A stretch of 64,000 nt of DNA from Rhizobium ruizarguesonis (lineage in GTDB: Bacteria > Pseudomonadota > Alphaproteobacteria > Rhizobiales > Rhizobiaceae), in assembly GCF_012349115.1 (NCBI RefSeq), contig NZ_PQIG01000077.1, forward strand, positions 35,140 through 99,139. The letters run 5' to 3'. Position numbers and translations under genes: made by a program. The notes under the pieces are model-generated. The model searched no databases. It was not told the DNA's origin and was given only the letters and a program-made list of their open reading frames with translations. This document shows positions 17,277 through 26,953 of this stretch, in pieces; the first letter of the stretch is position 1; every line of letters starts with the position of its first letter.

Positions 17277-18065
17277 ATGACGGCTTTTATTCTTCGCGCG
17301 GCGGTCCTTTGCGCGGGTCTCGTAGCCACCTCGCCCGGCTGGGCAGCCGATCCGACGCCGCTAACACCCGATGCAAAGGTGGTCGAGAGCCCGAGCGGCT
17401 GGACGTTCACCGTCGCGCCCTATTTCTGGATGGCAGGGATTTCCGGCGACATTGCACAGTTCGGATTGCCGGAGGTTCATATCGACTCCGATTTCGGCGA
17501 CATCCTGGAGAACCTCGATTTCGCCTTCATGGCCGCAGGTGAAGCGCGTTACGATCGCTACAGCATCTTCGGCGACATCATCTACACCAAGCTTGGCGCA
17601 GACGGGAATACGCCCCATGGCATTCTCACCGACAGCGTCGACGTCACCTCAAAGACTTTCGCCGGACTTCTCGGGGTCGGCTATTCGGTGCTGGAGGACC
17701 AGTCGGGACACCTCGATGTCGTCGGCGGCATCCGGGTGTGGTCGGTCGACACCAACATCTCCTTCAATGGCGGGGTCCTCGGTGGCATCGAGCAAGATGA
17801 CAGCGCGACCTGGGTCGACGGTCTGGTGGGCGTCCGAGGCAATTACTTCTTCACGCCGGAGATCTATCTGACAGGATGGGGTCTCGTCGGCGCCGGCGGC
17901 GCGGATCTCGACTGGGATGTGGCGCTCGCGGTCGGCTACAAATTCACCGACACGATCTCGGCCGTTGCGGGATACCGCGCACTCGGCGTCGACTACGACA
18001 ATGACGGCTTTGTCTTCGACGTCGTCCAGCAGGGTCCGATCCTCGGCGTCGTTATCCACTTCTGA
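17277..18065 (+). CDS. Outer-membrane beta-barrel-like protein
   Basis: This 262-residue protein has a Sec signal peptide (MTAFILRAAVLCAGLVATSP, cleavage after GWA) and a mature part of alternating amphipathic strands: FTVAPYFWMAG, EARYDRYSIFGDIIYTKLG, TFAGLLGVGYSV, LDVVGGIRVWSVD, DLDWDVALAVGYKF and ISAVAGYRALGVDYDN, ending in IHF. A terminal Phe after a beta strand is the BAM recognition signature. It may be a small porin-like or ligand-binding barrel that lets sulfate esters in, which is inference. ATG 17277 is chosen because AGGGGGAG lies just upstream and the signal starts there; an ATG at 17223 would add a hydrophilic leader. Confidence 0.78.
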   Translation: MTAFILRAAVLCAGLVATSPGWAADPTPLTPDAKVVESPSGWTFTVAPYFWMAGISGDIAQFGLPEVHIDSDFGDILENLDFAFMAAGEARYDRYSIFGDIIYTKLGADGNTPHGILTDSVDVTSKTFAGLLGVGYSVLEDQSGHLDVVGGIRVWSVDTNISFNGGVLGGIEQDDSATWVDGLVGVRGNYFFTPEIYLTGWGLVGAGGADLDWDVALAVGYKFTDTISAVAGYRALGVDYDNDGFVFDVVQQGPILGVVIHF

Positions 18066-18204
18066 GAACGACGTCTGGAACAGCAGACTGGGTTTGAACG
18101 ATGAAGTCGTCGATGAAGCCCGCGACTTCTCGGCTCATGCAGCCTGCCGCGGCGCTAGTTCTGTCATCAGGCCGCATGTCGGCCGCATGCGAGCGCGAAC
18201 ACAC

Positions 18205-19656
18205 TCAGGCGGTGCGGGAACTCCTGTAGACCGAGACGCCAAGTTCCCTGATCTTCTTGCGCAGAGTGTTGCGGTTGAGACCGAGAAGATCGGCGGCCTT
18301 GATCTGGTTGCCGCGCGTCGCCGTCAGGGCGGCGAGGATCAGCGGATATTCCATTTCCGTCAGCACGCGGTCATAGAGGCCGGGCGGCGGCAGATTGTCC
18401 CCGAAGCCTGCGAAGTAGCTGCGCATGTTCTCCTCGACCGCCTGGGCGATCGTCATCGAGCCGCTGCGGATCGGCCCCTTGTCGATCGGGCTGTCGGGCA
18501 CGTCGGAACGAAGTTCGGCGTCGATGATCTCGCGGGTGATGACATCCTGCGGATAGAGCGCCATCAGACGGCGGATGAGATTTTCCAGTTCGCGGACATT
18601 GCCCGGCCAGGCATAGGCCTTCATCAGTTCCAGCGCTTCCTGATCGAAGCGCTTGGAGCCAAGCCCTTCCTTTTCGGCCTGCTGGATGAAATGGCGCACC
18701 AGATCGGGAATGTCCTCGGCGCGATCGCGCAGCGGCGGCAGACGCAGCGGCACGACATTGAGGCGGTAATAGAGGTCCTCGCGGAAGAGGCCCTGGTTGA
18801 TCGCCTGCTTCAGGTCCTTGTTGGTGGCGGCAACGATGCGCACGTCGGTGCGGATCGGCGTGCGGCCGCCGACGGTGGTGTATTCGCCCTGCTGCAGGAC
18901 GCGCAGCAGCCGTGTCTGGGCGTCCATCGGCATGTCGCCGATCTCGTCGAGGAAGAGGGTGCCGCCTTCGGCTTGCTCGAAGCGGCCGGTCGAGCGCGTC
19001 TGCGCGCCGGTGAAGGCGCCCTTCTCATGGCCGAAGAGTTCCGATTCGATCAGGTCGCGCGGGATAGCCGCCATGTTGATCGCAACAAACGGGCCGTTGC
19101 GGCGCTTGCCGTAGTCGTGCAGTGCGCGGGCGACGAGTTCCTTGCCGGTGCCGGATTCGCCGGTGATCATCAGCGTCAGGTCCGTCTGCATCAGGCGGGC
19201 GAGCACGCGGTAGATTTCCTGCATCGCCGCCGACCGGCCGACGAGCGGCATGCCGTCCTGCATGTCGTCTTCAAGCTTGGCGGGCTTGCGCTTCGGCTCG
19301 GCCAGCGCCCGGCCGATGATGCCGATCAGCTCGGTGAGGTCGAAGGGCTTCGGCAGATAGTCGTAGGCGCCCTTCTCCGAGGCCTTGATGGCGGTCATGA
19401 AGGTGTTCTGCGCGCTCATGACGAGGACCGGCAGGTCGGGACGCGCCTTCTTGATGCGCGGCAGCAGGTCGAAGGCGTTTTCGTCGGGCATCACCACATC
19501 GGTGACGACCAGATCGCCCTCGCCCGCGGAAATCCAGCGCCAGAGGGTAGCGGCGTTGGAGGTGATGCGAACGTCATAGCCGGCGCGGCTCAAAGCCTGG
19601 TTGAGCACGGTCCGGATGGCCGCATCATCATCTGCAACGAGGATCGTGGCTGTCAT
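18205..19656 (-). CDS. ntrC: Nitrogen regulation response regulator NtrC
   Basis: This 483-residue sigma54-dependent activator controls nitrogen assimilation genes when phosphorylated by NtrB. The receiver domain has DDD at 9-11 and phospho-acceptor Asp53 in VVTDVVMP. The AAA+ domain has Walker A GESGTGKE, an intact GAFTGA loop and [10 protein letters not shown]. The C-terminal Fis helix-turn-helix is [20 protein letters not shown]. Its start overlaps the ntrB stop by 4 bases. The 3' flank is the right edge of the accessory block; ntrY, its usual downstream neighbour, lies about 14 kb away. Confidence 0.97.
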   Translation of the reverse strand: MTATILVADDDAAIRTVLNQALSRAGYDVRITSNAATLWRWISAGEGDLVVTDVVMPDENAFDLLPRIKKARPDLPVLVMSAQNTFMTAIKASEKGAYDYLPKPFDLTELIGIIGRALAEPKRKPAKLEDDMQDGMPLVGRSAAMQEIYRVLARLMQTDLTLMITGESGTGKELVARALHDYGKRRNGPFVAINMAAIPRDLIESELFGHEKGAFTGAQTRSTGRFEQAEGGTLFLDEIGDMPMDAQTRLLRVLQQGEYTTVGGRTPIRTDVRIVAATNKDLKQAINQGLFREDLYYRLNVVPLRLPPLRDRAEDIPDLVRHFIQQAEKEGLGSKRFDQEALELMKAYAWPGNVRELENLIRRLMALYPQDVITREIIDAELRSDVPDSPIDKGPIRSGSMTIAQAVEENMRSYFAGFGDNLPPPGLYDRVLTEMEYPLILAALTATRGNQIKAADLLGLNRNTLRKKIRELGVSVYRSSRTA

Positions 19657-20807
19657 CGAGAAGGTCCTGTCGAGCTTGCGATAGAAGCGTCTTCAAGCGA
19701 GGCGTCCTTGGACGCCGGCATGAGAACGCGGAATGTCGTGCGGTTGTTCTGGCTGTCGCATTCGATGATGCCGCCGTGATCGCCGATGATCTTGGCGACC
19801 AGCGCCAGGCCGAGGCCGCTGCCATTCGGCTTGGTGGTGATGAAGGGATCGAAGAGATGTGGCACCAGATCGGCGGGAACGCCGGGACCGTTGTCGTGGA
19901 CGCAGAATTCCAGCGGCAGCGAGATCTTCTCGCGCGTGCCGGCGACCGAAAGACGGATGCCCGGGCGATAGGCGGTCGTCAGCATGATCTCGCCGTCCGG
20001 CCGATCGCCGACCGCTTCGGCGGCGTTCTTCACCAAATTGAGGAAGACCTGGACGAGTTGGTCGCGATTGGCATAAACGGCCGGCAGCGACGGGTCGTAA
20101 CTCTCGGTGACGCGGATGTTGCGGGCAAAACCTGCCTTGGCGACGGCCTTCACATGGTCGAGCACGGAATGGATATTGACCGGCATGCGGTCGACAGGGC
20201 GTTCGTCGGAAAAGACTTCCATGCGGTCGACCAGCGAGACGATGCGATCGGTCTCGTCGCAAATCAGCCGGGTCAGCGCCCGATCGTCGTCGATCGCAGA
20301 CTGCTCGAGCAGCTGGGCGGCGCCGCGTATGCCGGAGAGCGGGTTCTTGATCTCATGCGCCAGCATCGAGGCAAGGCCGGTCACCGAGCGGGCAGCGGCG
20401 CGATGCGTCAGCTGCCGGTCGATTTTGTCGGCCATCGAGCGTTCCTGAAAGACGATGACGACGGCGCCGGGCTCGCTGAGCACCGGGGCGACGTAGAGAT
20501 CGACGAGCTTATCCTGGCCGAGGCGGGGTGAACTCAGGTCGACGCGATATTCGTTGACCGGCGCCTTGCGCTCGCGCACCTGGTCGATCAGGGCGAGCAG
20601 CGGGCTGCCGAAAGGAATGAAGGTCGAGATGCGGTAACGCGCCAGATGCGAGGCGCTGGCGCCGAAGAAGGCCTCCGCCTCCCAATTGGCGAAAACGACG
20701 AAGCCGGATTCGTCGACCATGATGACGGGGTTCTGGATGGCGTTCAGCACGGCCATGGCGACGGTCCCGCCGCCGTGATCGGACGGAGATGTCATATCCT
20801 TCATCAT
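19653..20807 (-). CDS. ntrB: Nitrogen regulation sensor kinase NtrB
   Basis: This 384-residue cytoplasmic kinase/phosphatase acts on NtrC under control of the PII protein. A PAS domain lies at about 20-110 ([20 protein letters not shown]). The H-box is [19 protein letters not shown] with His near residue 150, followed by N (LVKNAAEAV), G1 (VHDNGPGVP) and G2 ([12 protein letters not shown]) boxes. No membrane segment is seen, as expected. ATG 20807 overlaps the dusB stop, so dusB, ntrB and ntrC form one operon. Confidence 0.96.
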   Translation of the reverse strand: MMKDMTSPSDHGGGTVAMAVLNAIQNPVIMVDESGFVVFANWEAEAFFGASASHLARYRISTFIPFGSPLLALIDQVRERKAPVNEYRVDLSSPRLGQDKLVDLYVAPVLSEPGAVVIVFQERSMADKIDRQLTHRAAARSVTGLASMLAHEIKNPLSGIRGAAQLLEQSAIDDDRALTRLICDETDRIVSLVDRMEVFSDERPVDRMPVNIHSVLDHVKAVAKAGFARNIRVTESYDPSLPAVYANRDQLVQVFLNLVKNAAEAVGDRPDGEIMLTTAYRPGIRLSVAGTREKISLPLEFCVHDNGPGVPADLVPHLFDPFITTKPNGSGLGLALVAKIIGDHGGIIECDSQNNRTTFRVLMPASKDASLEDASIASSTGPSR

Positions 20808-21820
20808 GCCGCCTCCCGGCTGTCGACAACACTGGCCGCAAGCGCATCGTAAAGGCGCGCGGCCACCTCGTGCGGATCGCGCGAGGTCATGATCGCAGCC
20901 TTTTCGCCACCGGCGAGATCAGGAGAAAAACGCTGGAGATACCAGCCAAGGTGCTTGCGGGCATGGCGGATCGCCACCGCTTCGCCATAGAAATCCAGCA
21001 TCATCCGATAGTGCTCGACGGCGATATCGGCGATCTCCAGGGATTGCGGTGCGGGCGTACCTGATATGACGCCGGCATGCCACGGCCTGCCCTGGCAGCC
21101 CCTGCCGATCATGACGGCATCGGCGCCGGAGCGGCGCAATATTTCCTGTGCGTCGCCTGCAGTTTCGACATCGCCATTGGCGATCAGCGGAATGGAGATC
21201 ACCTCGCGGACGGCACGGATCGCGTCCCAATCGGCGCGGCCTTCATAGAATTGCATACGGGTGCGCCCATGAATGGTCACAAGCTGGATGCCGGCGGCTT
21301 CGGCGCGGCGCGCGATGTCAGGCGCATTCATCGAATTCTCGTCCCAGCCGAGGCGCATCTTCAGCGTCACCGGAATGTCGACAGCCTTGACCGTCGCCTC
21401 AATGAGGCCGAGCGCGTGATCGGGATCGCGCATCAGCGCCGAGCCGGAGTAACCGCCGATTACCTTCTTTGCCGGGCAGCCCATGTTGATGTCGATGATA
21501 TCGGCGCCATGATCGGCGGCGATCTTGGCCGCCTCGGCCATCCAGTGCGCCTCGCGGCCGGCAAGCTGCACCATATGCGGCCGGAAGCCCGCAGCGCTGA
21601 GCCGCGACCAGGATTCGGCCGTGTCGTTGACCAGTTCGCGGCTCGCCACCATTTCGGTGACGACGAGGCCGGCACCGAAGCGCCACGCCAACTCGCGGAA
21701 GGGCATATCGGTGACGCCGGACATCGGCGCCAGCACAACGCGGTTCCGCACGGACACGGGTCCGATTCGGAAAGGCGCTGCGAGGTCCTTGGAAATCAAA
21801 TGATTATCTTTCGGGCACAC
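20804..21820 (-). CDS. dusB: tRNA-dihydrouridine synthase DusB (NifR3)
   Basis: This 338-residue flavoenzyme reduces uridine to dihydrouridine in tRNA. The sequence has the Dus pattern: [20 protein letters not shown], the catalytic-cysteine motif [29 protein letters not shown] and [11 protein letters not shown]. The GTG at 21820 gives the listed start; TTG at 21799 (giving [13 protein letters not shown]) is an equally likely start, since homology begins there. It leads the dusB-ntrB-ntrC operon and is divergent from ispDF across a 145-base region. Confidence 0.94.
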   Translation of the reverse strand: MCPKDNHLISKDLAAPFRIGPVSVRNRVVLAPMSGVTDMPFRELAWRFGAGLVVTEMVASRELVNDTAESWSRLSAAGFRPHMVQLAGREAHWMAEAAKIAADHGADIIDINMGCPAKKVIGGYSGSALMRDPDHALGLIEATVKAVDIPVTLKMRLGWDENSMNAPDIARRAEAAGIQLVTIHGRTRMQFYEGRADWDAIRAVREVISIPLIANGDVETAGDAQEILRRSGADAVMIGRGCQGRPWHAGVISGTPAPQSLEIADIAVEHYRMMLDFYGEAVAIRHARKHLGWYLQRFSPDLAGGEKAAIMTSRDPHEVAARLYDALAASVVDSREAA

Positions 21821-21965
21821 AATAGAACTGCATTATTTTTAGCCATTATTCCCGGCCTTGCCAAGGGGGCTGGGATCGGAATTGATATTTTTCGGGCAGA
21901 TGCTGGAAAAGGCCCAAGCAAGACGTTAGAGCACTCCGGTCAATTCCGCATATTTTAGGGGATTT

Positions 21966-23183
21966 ATGCTGCAAATGCCTTCTAAGCAACCGATATCGGC
22001 TGGAATTGTCATCGTTGCCGCCGGCCGCGGCGAGCGCGCAGGATCCTCCAAGGAGGGGCCCAAGCAGTATCGCATGATCGGCGGCAAGCCGGTTATCGTG
22101 CATACGCTTGAAAACTTCATGACATGGGAAGCGGCAACTGAGATCGTTGTCGTCATTCATCCCGATGACGAGGCGCTGTTTGCGAGAGCCTTCCGCCACA
22201 TCATCTCGGCAACGCCGATCGAAACGGTGCATGGCGGCGCCAGCCGGCAACAATCCGTGCTTGCGGGCCTCAGATACCTCAAGGACAAGCAAATCAGCCA
22301 TGTGCTGATCCACGATGCCGTGCGGCCGTTCTTCGATCATGATCTTCTTGATCGCATTGCCGAGAGCCTTGACGCCGGCGCGCAGGCGGTTCTGCCGGCG
22401 ATCCCGGTCACCGATACGCTGAAACGCGCCGACAGCGCCGGCACCGTGCTGGCGACGGTTTCACGCGAGCATCTCTACGCCGCGCAGACGCCGCAATCCT
22501 TCGCCTTCGAAACGATCCTCGAGGCGCATGAGAAGGCGGCGGCGAGCGGACGAAGTGATTTCACCGACGACGCCTCGATCGCCGAATGGCTGGGCATTCC
22601 GGTGACGATCGTCGAGGGCACGGCCGACAACGTCAAGCTGACAGTCAAGAACGATATCGCCATGGCCGACGACAAGCTGTCGACGTCGCTGCTTCCAGAC
22701 GTGCGCACCGGCAACGGCTACGACGTGCACCAACTCGTAGCCGGCGATGGTGTGACACTCTGCGGCGTGTTCATTCCACATGACCAGAAGCTGAAAGGAC
22801 ACTCGGATGCCGACGTTGCGCTGCATGCGCTGACCGACGCGCTGCTCGCCACCTGCGGCGCCGGCGATATCGGCGATCATTTCCCACCATCCGACCCGCA
22901 ATGGAAGGGGGCGCCTTCGCGGATCTTCATCGAACATGCCGCCCGGATCGTGCGCGAGCGCGGCGGCACGATCATGAATGCCGACGTCTCGCTGATCGCC
23001 GAGGCGCCGAAGGTCGGCCCGCATCGCCAAGCCATGCGGACAAAACTGGCGGATTATCTCGGCATCGATATCGAGCGTTGTTCTGTCAAGGCGACGACCA
23101 ACGAGACGATCGGCTTCGTTGGCCGGCGCGAAGGCATCGCGGCGATCGCCACGGCGACCGTCGTCTATCGCGGGAGGAAATGA
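21966..23183 (+). CDS. ispDF: Bifunctional IspD/IspF isoprenoid enzyme
   Basis: This 405-residue fusion catalyses two steps of the MEP pathway. The N-terminal part (about 1-230) is the MEP cytidylyltransferase, with [13 protein letters not shown] for CTP binding and [11 protein letters not shown]. The C-terminal part (about 245-405) is the MECDP synthase, with [27 protein letters not shown] and IGFVGRREG. Such fusions are normal in alphaproteobacteria. Its stop codon overlaps the next start by 4 bases (ATGA), so the two genes are coupled. Confidence 0.97.
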   Translation: MLQMPSKQPISAGIVIVAAGRGERAGSSKEGPKQYRMIGGKPVIVHTLENFMTWEAATEIVVVIHPDDEALFARAFRHIISATPIETVHGGASRQQSVLAGLRYLKDKQISHVLIHDAVRPFFDHDLLDRIAESLDAGAQAVLPAIPVTDTLKRADSAGTVLATVSREHLYAAQTPQSFAFETILEAHEKAAASGRSDFTDDASIAEWLGIPVTIVEGTADNVKLTVKNDIAMADDKLSTSLLPDVRTGNGYDVHQLVAGDGVTLCGVFIPHDQKLKGHSDADVALHALTDALLATCGAGDIGDHFPPSDPQWKGAPSRIFIEHAARIVRERGGTIMNADVSLIAEAPKVGPHRQAMRTKLADYLGIDIERCSVKATTNETIGFVGRREGIAAIATATVVYRGRK

Positions 23184-23683
23184 TGAGCCTTTTTCCTCAG
23201 GATATCGTTTCGACGGCGGAGACGATCATCCGTGACTTCACGGCTGCAGGGCTGATGATCTCGACCGCCGAATCCTGCACCGGCGGGCTGATCGCCGGGG
23301 CGCTGACGGAGATTTCGGGTTCGTCCGCTGTCGTCGACCGAGGCTTCGTCACCTATACGAATAGCGCAAAGATCGAGATGCTCGGCGTGCAGGCGGAAAC
23401 GCTGCTGCGCTTCGGGGCGGTCTCCGAGGAAACGGCGCGGCAGATGGTGCATGGCGCCCTCTTCCGCTCACGCGCCGAGATCGCCGTTGCCGTCACCGGC
23501 ATTGCCGGTCCTGGCGGCGGATCGGCGGAAAAACCGGTCGGCCTCGTGCATCTCGCCGCCAAATCGCGCGCCGGCGCGATCATCCATCGAAAGATGTTCT
23601 ATGGCGATATCGGCCGCAGCGAGGTCCGGCTGGCGACGATCAGGACGGCGCTGGAGATGGTGCGCTCGCTCTATGCGGCCTGA
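23180..23683 (+). CDS. CinA C-terminal-type nicotinamide-nucleotide amidohydrolase
   Basis: This 167-residue protein is a stand-alone CinA C-terminal domain. Family members deamidate NMN to nicotinate mononucleotide. It shows the typical [22 protein letters not shown], a [16 protein letters not shown] stretch and [21 protein letters not shown]. The start is the first of two adjacent ATGs, preceded by GGGAGG and overlapping the ispDF stop. The gene ends 14 bases from the convergent ratA-like gene. Confidence 0.92.
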   Translation: MMSLFPQDIVSTAETIIRDFTAAGLMISTAESCTGGLIAGALTEISGSSAVVDRGFVTYTNSAKIEMLGVQAETLLRFGAVSEETARQMVHGALFRSRAEIAVAVTGIAGPGGGSAEKPVGLVHLAAKSRAGAIIHRKMFYGDIGRSEVRLATIRTALEMVRSLYAA

Positions 23684-23697
23684 CGCGGGTTCGCTCA

Positions 23698-24150
23698 TCA
23701 GGCCGGCGTGTAGATCCTGTTTGCGCGCGTCTCGAAGGCTTCGGTGAACATGCGGAAGGCGCGATCGAACATCGAGCCCATCAACGCGCCCAGGATGCGG
23801 CTCTTGAATTCGTAATCGATGAAGAAATCGACGGTGCAGCCGCCGGATGGCGTCTCGGCAAAGTGCCAGCGATTGTCGAGATATTTGAACGGGCCATCGA
23901 TATATTTGACCTCGATGACGTGCTCGGCCCGGTTCAGCAGCACCTGTGTTGTGAAGGTCTCGCGGATCGCCTTATAGCCGACCGTCATGTCGGCGACGAG
24001 CAGGATCTTGCCGTCGCGCTCCTTGCGGCTCCTGATGGCGAGCGCTTCGCAAAGCGGCAGGAATTCCGGATAGCGCTCGACATCGGCGACGAGGTCGAAC
24101 ATCTGCTGGGGCGAATGCGGGACGGGACGGTGCGTTTCGAATTGCGGCAT
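23698..24150 (-). CDS. RatA/Coq10-type START-domain protein
   Basis: A 150-residue member of the polyketide cyclase / Coq10 family. Bacterial and mitochondrial members bind ubiquinone or similar lipids. The pattern FETHRPVPHSPQQMFDLVADVERYPEFLPLCEA and DGPFKYLDNRWHF is diagnostic. The ATG at 24148-24150 is chosen over a TTG three codons earlier. In many rhizobia it lies next to lipA, as here, which from memory reflects respiratory-chain and lipoate functions. Confidence 0.9.
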   Translation of the reverse strand: MPQFETHRPVPHSPQQMFDLVADVERYPEFLPLCEALAIRSRKERDGKILLVADMTVGYKAIRETFTTQVLLNRAEHVIEVKYIDGPFKYLDNRWHFAETPSGGCTVDFFIDYEFKSRILGALMGSMFDRAFRMFTEAFETRANRIYTPA

Positions 24151-24159
24151 AGTCGGCAA

Positions 24160-24756
24160 TTAAGCGGGCCGGCCGAGAAGATCAAGAAGCTCGCGCACCT
24201 GATGACGGGATTTTAGCTGAAGAACCGGCACGTCAGGGCCGTGCTCGGCGATACCGGCAACCAAGCGCGGCGCAAATTTCTCCTCGAAGGTCCAGATGAA
24301 GCGGAGGAATTCCAAATCGATCTTCTCGATACAGCCCGGCGCCATTTCGGGACGAGTTCGGCCGATCCATTTCGCCGACCGGCTGATTGCGCCCCAGATA
24401 CAGAGAAGCCGTGGCATGCGGACCCAGACGACGAAATCGGTGCGCGGCAGCCGAATGTCCAGGGAAGACGGGTTCGTGCCGTCCATGATCCAACGTTCTT
24501 CGACGATCCGGCTGGCGATGATATTTCTCTGCTCGGCCCTCGCGCGCACCACCCAGCCGGGAAGCCAGAATACGTCGCGATCAAGCGAAATGTAGGAAAG
24601 CCCAAAGCGCTTGGCGATCTTCAGCGACAGCGTCGATTTACCGCCGCCCGAGCAGCCCATGACGAGGATGCGGCGGGCTGTCCGGATATACTCTGCCGCC
24701 TGTTCGAGATCGGTGATCTGCTGACGCGGCGGCAAGTCTACTCTCTGATCCATCAT
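24160..24756 (-). CDS. P-loop NTPase, adenylate-kinase-like (copy 1)
   Basis: A 198-residue protein with Walker A GCSGGGKST, a following LDRDVFWLPGWV stretch and EERWIMDGTNPSSLDIRLPRTD. This is the pattern of the small topology-modulation/FlaR-like nucleotide kinases. The substrate is unknown. A paralogue lies immediately upstream on the same strand (24797-25351), pointing to tandem duplication. The stop lies 9 bases from the start of the ratA-like gene. Confidence 0.78.
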   Translation of the reverse strand: MMDQRVDLPPRQQITDLEQAAEYIRTARRILVMGCSGGGKSTLSLKIAKRFGLSYISLDRDVFWLPGWVVRARAEQRNIIASRIVEERWIMDGTNPSSLDIRLPRTDFVVWVRMPRLLCIWGAISRSAKWIGRTRPEMAPGCIEKIDLEFLRFIWTFEEKFAPRLVAGIAEHGPDVPVLQLKSRHQVRELLDLLGRPA

Positions 24757-24796
24757 GCAACTCCCTCGAGCCAGACGTGCGTTTCGCCGGCGCGAC

Positions 24797-25351
24797 TCAA
24801 GCGCTAAGAGCGGCGAACCGGTTAGCCGCCTTGCGCGATCTTATGATGACGGTAGAACTTGCAAGCCCGTGATCCTGAAGCGCTGCTTCGATCAGAGGTG
24901 CGGCATCGCGCTCGAAATTCCAGATATAGGCAAGCGCGTCCAGCGAAAGGCGTTCGGGGCAGCCGGCAGGCAGTTCTGGGCGGTTGCGCCCAAAATAACG
25001 GAACGCTCTCGAGGTGGCGCCGTACAGGCATGCATATCTGGGCAGCCGAAGCCAAATGACGGCGTCGGCGCGCGGCAGGCGAAGATGGAAGGAGCTGAGG
25101 CCGGTTCCATCCATGATCCAGCGCTCTTCCGCCACGACCTCCGATATCAGCCGATCGATGTCGCTGCGATCCCGCTTCCTCCAGCCGGGAAGCCAATAGA
25201 AATCGCGATCCATCGGGATATAGGGAAGATCGAGCGAGGTCGACAGCGCCCGTCCGAGCACGCTCTTTCCACCACCGGGACAGCCAATCACCAGAATGCG
25301 TTTGGCATGCCGGAGAATTGCTCCGTCGACGGGCATGGCCGCAACTCCCAT
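24797..25351 (-). CDS. P-loop NTPase, adenylate-kinase-like (copy 2)
   Basis: A 184-residue paralogue of the protein at 24160-24756: Walker A GCPGGGKSV, MDRDFYWLPGWRKRD, EERWIMDGTGLSSFHLRLPRAD and a similar C-terminal half (RYFGRNRPELPAGCPERL). The two differ in many positions, so the duplication is not recent. Together they probably phosphorylate or bind a small nucleotide-like molecule; no direct evidence. Confidence 0.76.
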   Translation of the reverse strand: MGVAAMPVDGAILRHAKRILVIGCPGGGKSVLGRALSTSLDLPYIPMDRDFYWLPGWRKRDRSDIDRLISEVVAEERWIMDGTGLSSFHLRLPRADAVIWLRLPRYACLYGATSRAFRYFGRNRPELPAGCPERLSLDALAYIWNFERDAAPLIEAALQDHGLASSTVIIRSRKAANRFAALSA

Positions 25352-25414
25352 GAAAAGCCGCTGCGAAAATCCCCGCGGCTCAGACCGCTGATAAAATCGG
25401 CCATTCCTCTTTCG

Positions 25415-25483
25415 TCATGCTCGGGCTTGTCCCGAGCATCTGCAACCGGCGCAGCCGATCCTCGGCACAAGGCCGAGGATGAC
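25415..25483. repeat. Rhizobial intergenic mosaic repeat with two hairpins
   Basis: Two perfect inverted repeats in tandem: ATGCTCGGG-cttgt-CCCGAGCAT (25417-25439) and ATCCTCGGC-acaag-GCCGAGGAT (25458-25480), framed by GTC and GAC. This is the layout of the RIME-like palindromic elements scattered in Rhizobiales genomes, which I recognise from memory. It lies between lipA and the P-loop gene and is non-coding. Confidence 0.75.
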
Positions 25484-25518
25484 GTCGAGTCAAGATCGAG
25501 GTTTGTCAACAAACTGAA

Positions 25519-25539
25519 CCGCGGCGAAAATCGCCGCGG
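25519..25539 (-). terminator. Hairpin after lipA
   Basis: CCGCGGCGA-AAA-TCGCCGCGG, a perfect 9-base-pair stem 26 bases past the lipA stop. On the minus strand the following run is GTTCAGTTTGTTG, only weakly T-rich, so efficiency is uncertain. Confidence 0.55.
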
Positions 25540-25564
25540 TCGACACAAAAAGCAAGGCCGGCTC

Positions 25565-26536
25565 TTACTCGGCAGCCATCAACAGCTTCTTCTCGCGCGC
25601 AGCTCGCAGCCGGGCAAAGTCGTCACCGGCATGGTGGGAGGAGCGGGTCAGCGGGCTGGAGGCGACCATCAGGAAGCCCTTGCTGTAGGCGACCGTCTCG
25701 TAGGACATGAACTCGTCGGGGGTGACGAAGCTTTCGACCTTGTGGTGCTTGCGGGTCGGCTGCAGATACTGGCCGATCGTCAGGAAGTCGACATCGGCTG
25801 TGCGTAGATCGTCCATCAGCTGAAGGACTTCGTTTCGCTCTTCGCCGAGACCGACCATGATGCCCGATTTGGTGAACATGGTGGGATCGAGTTCCTTCAC
25901 CCGCTGCAGCAGGCGGACGGAATGGAAGTAGCGGGCGCCAGGGCGAACCGTCAGATAGTTGCCGGGCACCGTTTCCATATTATGGTTGAAGACGTCCGGC
26001 TTGGCGGCGACGACGCGTTCCAGCGCACCTGGTTTCTTCAGGAAGTCAGGCGTCAGGATCTCGATCGTCGTCATGGGCGAAGCGGCACGGATTGCCCAGA
26101 TCACCTTTTCGAAGTGCTCGGCGCCGCCGTCCTCCAGGTCGTCACGGTCAACCGAGGTGATGACGACGTGGCTAAGGCCCATCTCCTTGACCGCCTTGGC
26201 GACGTTCTCGGGCTCAGCCATATCGAGCGCATTCGGCTTGCCGGTGGCGACGTTGCAGAAAGCGCAGGCGCGGGTACAGATCTCGCCCATGATCATGAAC
26301 GTCGCGTGCTTCTTGTCCCAGCACTCGCCGATATTCGGGCAGCCGGCCTCCTCGCAGACGGTGACGAGCTTGTGCTCCTTCACGATCGCGCGCGTCTCGG
26401 CATAACCCTTGGAGGTCGGCGCCTTGACGCGAATCCAGTCCGGCTTGCGCATGACTTCCGTGTCCGGCCGATGCGCCTTCTCCGGATGCCGCACGCGCTT
26501 GGCGTCGGGATTGATCGTATCGAGGATCGTCACCAT
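25565..26536 (-). CDS. lipA: Lipoyl synthase
   Basis: This 323-residue radical SAM enzyme inserts two sulfurs into octanoyl groups of the 2-oxoacid dehydrogenases. Both iron-sulfur clusters are visible: the auxiliary cluster motif C-x4-C-x5-C ([12 protein letters not shown]) and the radical SAM motif C-x3-C-x2-C (CTRACAFC). The C-terminal RSSHHAG supplies the serine ligand of the auxiliary cluster. The gene lies near pdhA, pdhB, pdhC and lpdA, whose lipoyl domains are its substrates. Confidence 0.97.
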   Translation of the reverse strand: MVTILDTINPDAKRVRHPEKAHRPDTEVMRKPDWIRVKAPTSKGYAETRAIVKEHKLVTVCEEAGCPNIGECWDKKHATFMIMGEICTRACAFCNVATGKPNALDMAEPENVAKAVKEMGLSHVVITSVDRDDLEDGGAEHFEKVIWAIRAASPMTTIEILTPDFLKKPGALERVVAAKPDVFNHNMETVPGNYLTVRPGARYFHSVRLLQRVKELDPTMFTKSGIMVGLGEERNEVLQLMDDLRTADVDFLTIGQYLQPTRKHHKVESFVTPDEFMSYETVAYSKGFLMVASSPLTRSSHHAGDDFARLRAAREKKLLMAAE

Positions 26537-26577
26537 TGCAGTTTCAGCTTTCTACCGCCCCTATGCGGCAAATCATC

Positions 26578-26679
26578 TAAAGAGCATCGCGTCAAACCGG
26601 AGTCATGCGACGCTCTTTAAGTCTTTGTTTTATGCAAGTCGTTATCCCAAAACCGCTGCGCACTTTTGGGCGACATGCA
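26578..26679. repeat. Rhizobial intergenic repeat upstream of lipA
   Basis: The stretch starts AGAGCATCGCGTC and holds GACGCTCTTTAAGTC, an imperfect inverted repeat, followed by a CCCAAAA...TTTTGGG hairpin (26646-26669). I recognise this composite from many rhizobial genomes, where it is found in dispersed copies. It is non-coding and sits between lipA and a small membrane-protein gene. Confidence 0.65.
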
Positions 26680-26928
26680 TTAGCGCCGCACCAGCCGCGC
26701 AAGGAATATCAACAAGCAGGCGCCGAGGAAACCCGTCACGAAGTAACCGAGCCGTCCGCCGACCACCTCAACGTGGAACTGTGCAAGGACGGCGCTTGCG
26801 ACGACCGAGCCGACAATGCCGAGCACGATATTCAGGAAAATCCCGTATCGCGCTTCCATCAGCTTGCCGGCGAGCCAGCCCGCAAGCCCGCCGATGATGA
26901 TTGCCGAAATCCAGCCGACGCTTTCCAT
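26680..26928 (-). CDS. GlsB/YeaQ/YmgE-family small membrane protein
   Basis: An 82-residue protein with three hydrophobic helices and the glycine-rich IIIGGLAGWLAGKLM plus NIVLGIVGSVVASAVL pattern of transglycosylase-associated (YeaQ/YmgE) proteins. These are stress-related inner-membrane proteins of unknown mechanism. A second related gene lies 25 bases upstream on the same strand, so the pair is likely an operon. Confidence 0.85.
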   Translation of the reverse strand: MESVGWISAIIIGGLAGWLAGKLMEARYGIFLNIVLGIVGSVVASAVLAQFHVEVVGGRLGYFVTGFLGACLLIFLARLVRR

Positions 26929-26953
26929 GTCTTCCCCTACCCTCAGTTACGCC

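Noticed and set aside
5712..18065. Mobile element carrying the sulfatase block
   Set aside because: No transposase, integrase, terminal inverted repeats, target duplication or tRNA was found at the edges, so no element can be called.
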